Assembly (NCBI GenBank): GCA_019636385.1
Contig: JAHBXT010000004.1
Location: 682,001-746,000 of the forward strand
Source of the DNA: Pirellulaceae bacterium
GTDB taxonomy: Bacteria; Planctomycetota; Planctomycetia; Pirellulales; Pirellulaceae
DNA length: 64,000 nucleotides
Direction of reading: 5' to 3'
Each line of letters opens with the position of its first letter. Positions within the stretch are counted from its first letter, which is position 1. Shown here piece after piece: positions 63,836-64,000 of the stretch. Position numbers and translations under genes: made by a program. The notes under the pieces are model-generated. The model ran no database searches. It was given only the letters and a program-made list of their open reading frames with translations, and was not told the DNA's origin.

Positions 63836-64000
63836 GCGTCCAAGGGGATGTCCCGGTGGTTGTTGAAACTGGCGATGGTCTCGCTGGGTAAAGGTTAATG
63901 GAAAGTTATCAGGTTAGCAAACGGTTTGTGGCTTAGGAACTCGGGGCCTTTGCCGTGGTCGGCTGCCCCCAATTTCTGTCCAGTTGTTATGAGAGTAATG
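63836..64000. other. Sequence up to the window edge, unassigned
   Basis: The junction upstream of the HlyD remnant. No gene was recognised; an open frame in the minus strand reads a proline-glutamine-rich stretch without family similarity. An insertion or recombination joint is possible. Confidence 0.3.

Noticed and set aside
63836..64000. Possible transposase remnant at the window edge
   Set aside because: A short minus-strand stretch looked protein-like in one frame, but nothing diagnostic could be identified and no inverted repeats were seen.

Overview
The window looks like a chromosome segment of a planctomycete, most likely of the Pirellulaceae (Rhodopirellula/Blastopirellula-like). The evidence is family content: a PSCyt1/PSCyt2/LamG/PSD1 cytochrome protein followed by a DUF1501 protein, a TIGR03009 protein, a PhoD-type phosphatase with a DUF1080-like N-terminus, a remnant of a PEP-CTERM protein, an oversized SecA, very large orphan proteins, and many TTG/GTG or weak-SD starts. 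No ribosomal operon, CRISPR array or intact insertion sequence was seen.

Layout. 1-2.8 kb (minus): the N-terminal part of an AddB-like protein, hisS and a YkgJ-type cysteine-cluster protein. 3-6.1 kb (plus): purU and a secreted phosphatase. 6.2-6.7 kb: a decayed PEP-CTERM-type gene. 6.9-14.2 kb (plus): the PSCyt/PSD1 and DUF1501 pair, an unusual E1-like protein, a MoaD/ThiS-like carrier ending in Gly-Gly, and a secreted esterase. 14.5-19 kb: a degenerate GGDEF protein, ispD, tyrS and cysC. 19.2-25.3 kb: a small membrane protein, divergent metallophosphoesterase and sialidase genes, a TolB-like beta-propeller protein, pyroglutamyl peptidase and an LRR protein. 25.5-29.7 kb (minus): ribD, a SEC-C protein and an NRDE protein. 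30-39 kb: a kinase-like membrane protein and a 2067-residue polytopic membrane protein. 39-45.4 kb: TIGR03009, YceH, a double-TM2 protein, a K+/H+ antiporter and an orphan cytochrome oxidase subunit III. 45.9-53.7 kb: secA, convergent with a 1368-residue orphan protein.

At 54.1 kb lies an initiator tRNA-fMet with a terminator. After it the sequence changes character and looks like an accessory island: a tightly overlapping operon of a small protein, a DUF2924 protein, a large serine recombinase broken by a -1 frameshift, and a small HTH protein. An OLD-like AAA ATPase/TOPRIM nuclease (candidate phage defence), an orphan protein that may be frameshifted, DUF2252 and DUF4239 proteins, and a truncated, frameshifted HlyD-family adaptor follow. 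Three genes near this end show single-base or truncation damage, consistent with decaying mobile DNA or with sequencing errors.

Most likely functional units are: the secreted PSCyt/DUF1501 pair, which shares transcription direction; the E1-like plus ubiquitin-like pair, a possible sulfur-transfer or protein-conjugation module with a non-canonical adenylation site; and the recombinase operon, which may be controlled through two odd AGAGA palindromes in its leader. The secA gene carries two insertions that are visible in the sequence: an Sm/SH3-like beta segment before the second nucleotide-binding domain and a helical-wing region expanded to four repeat units.
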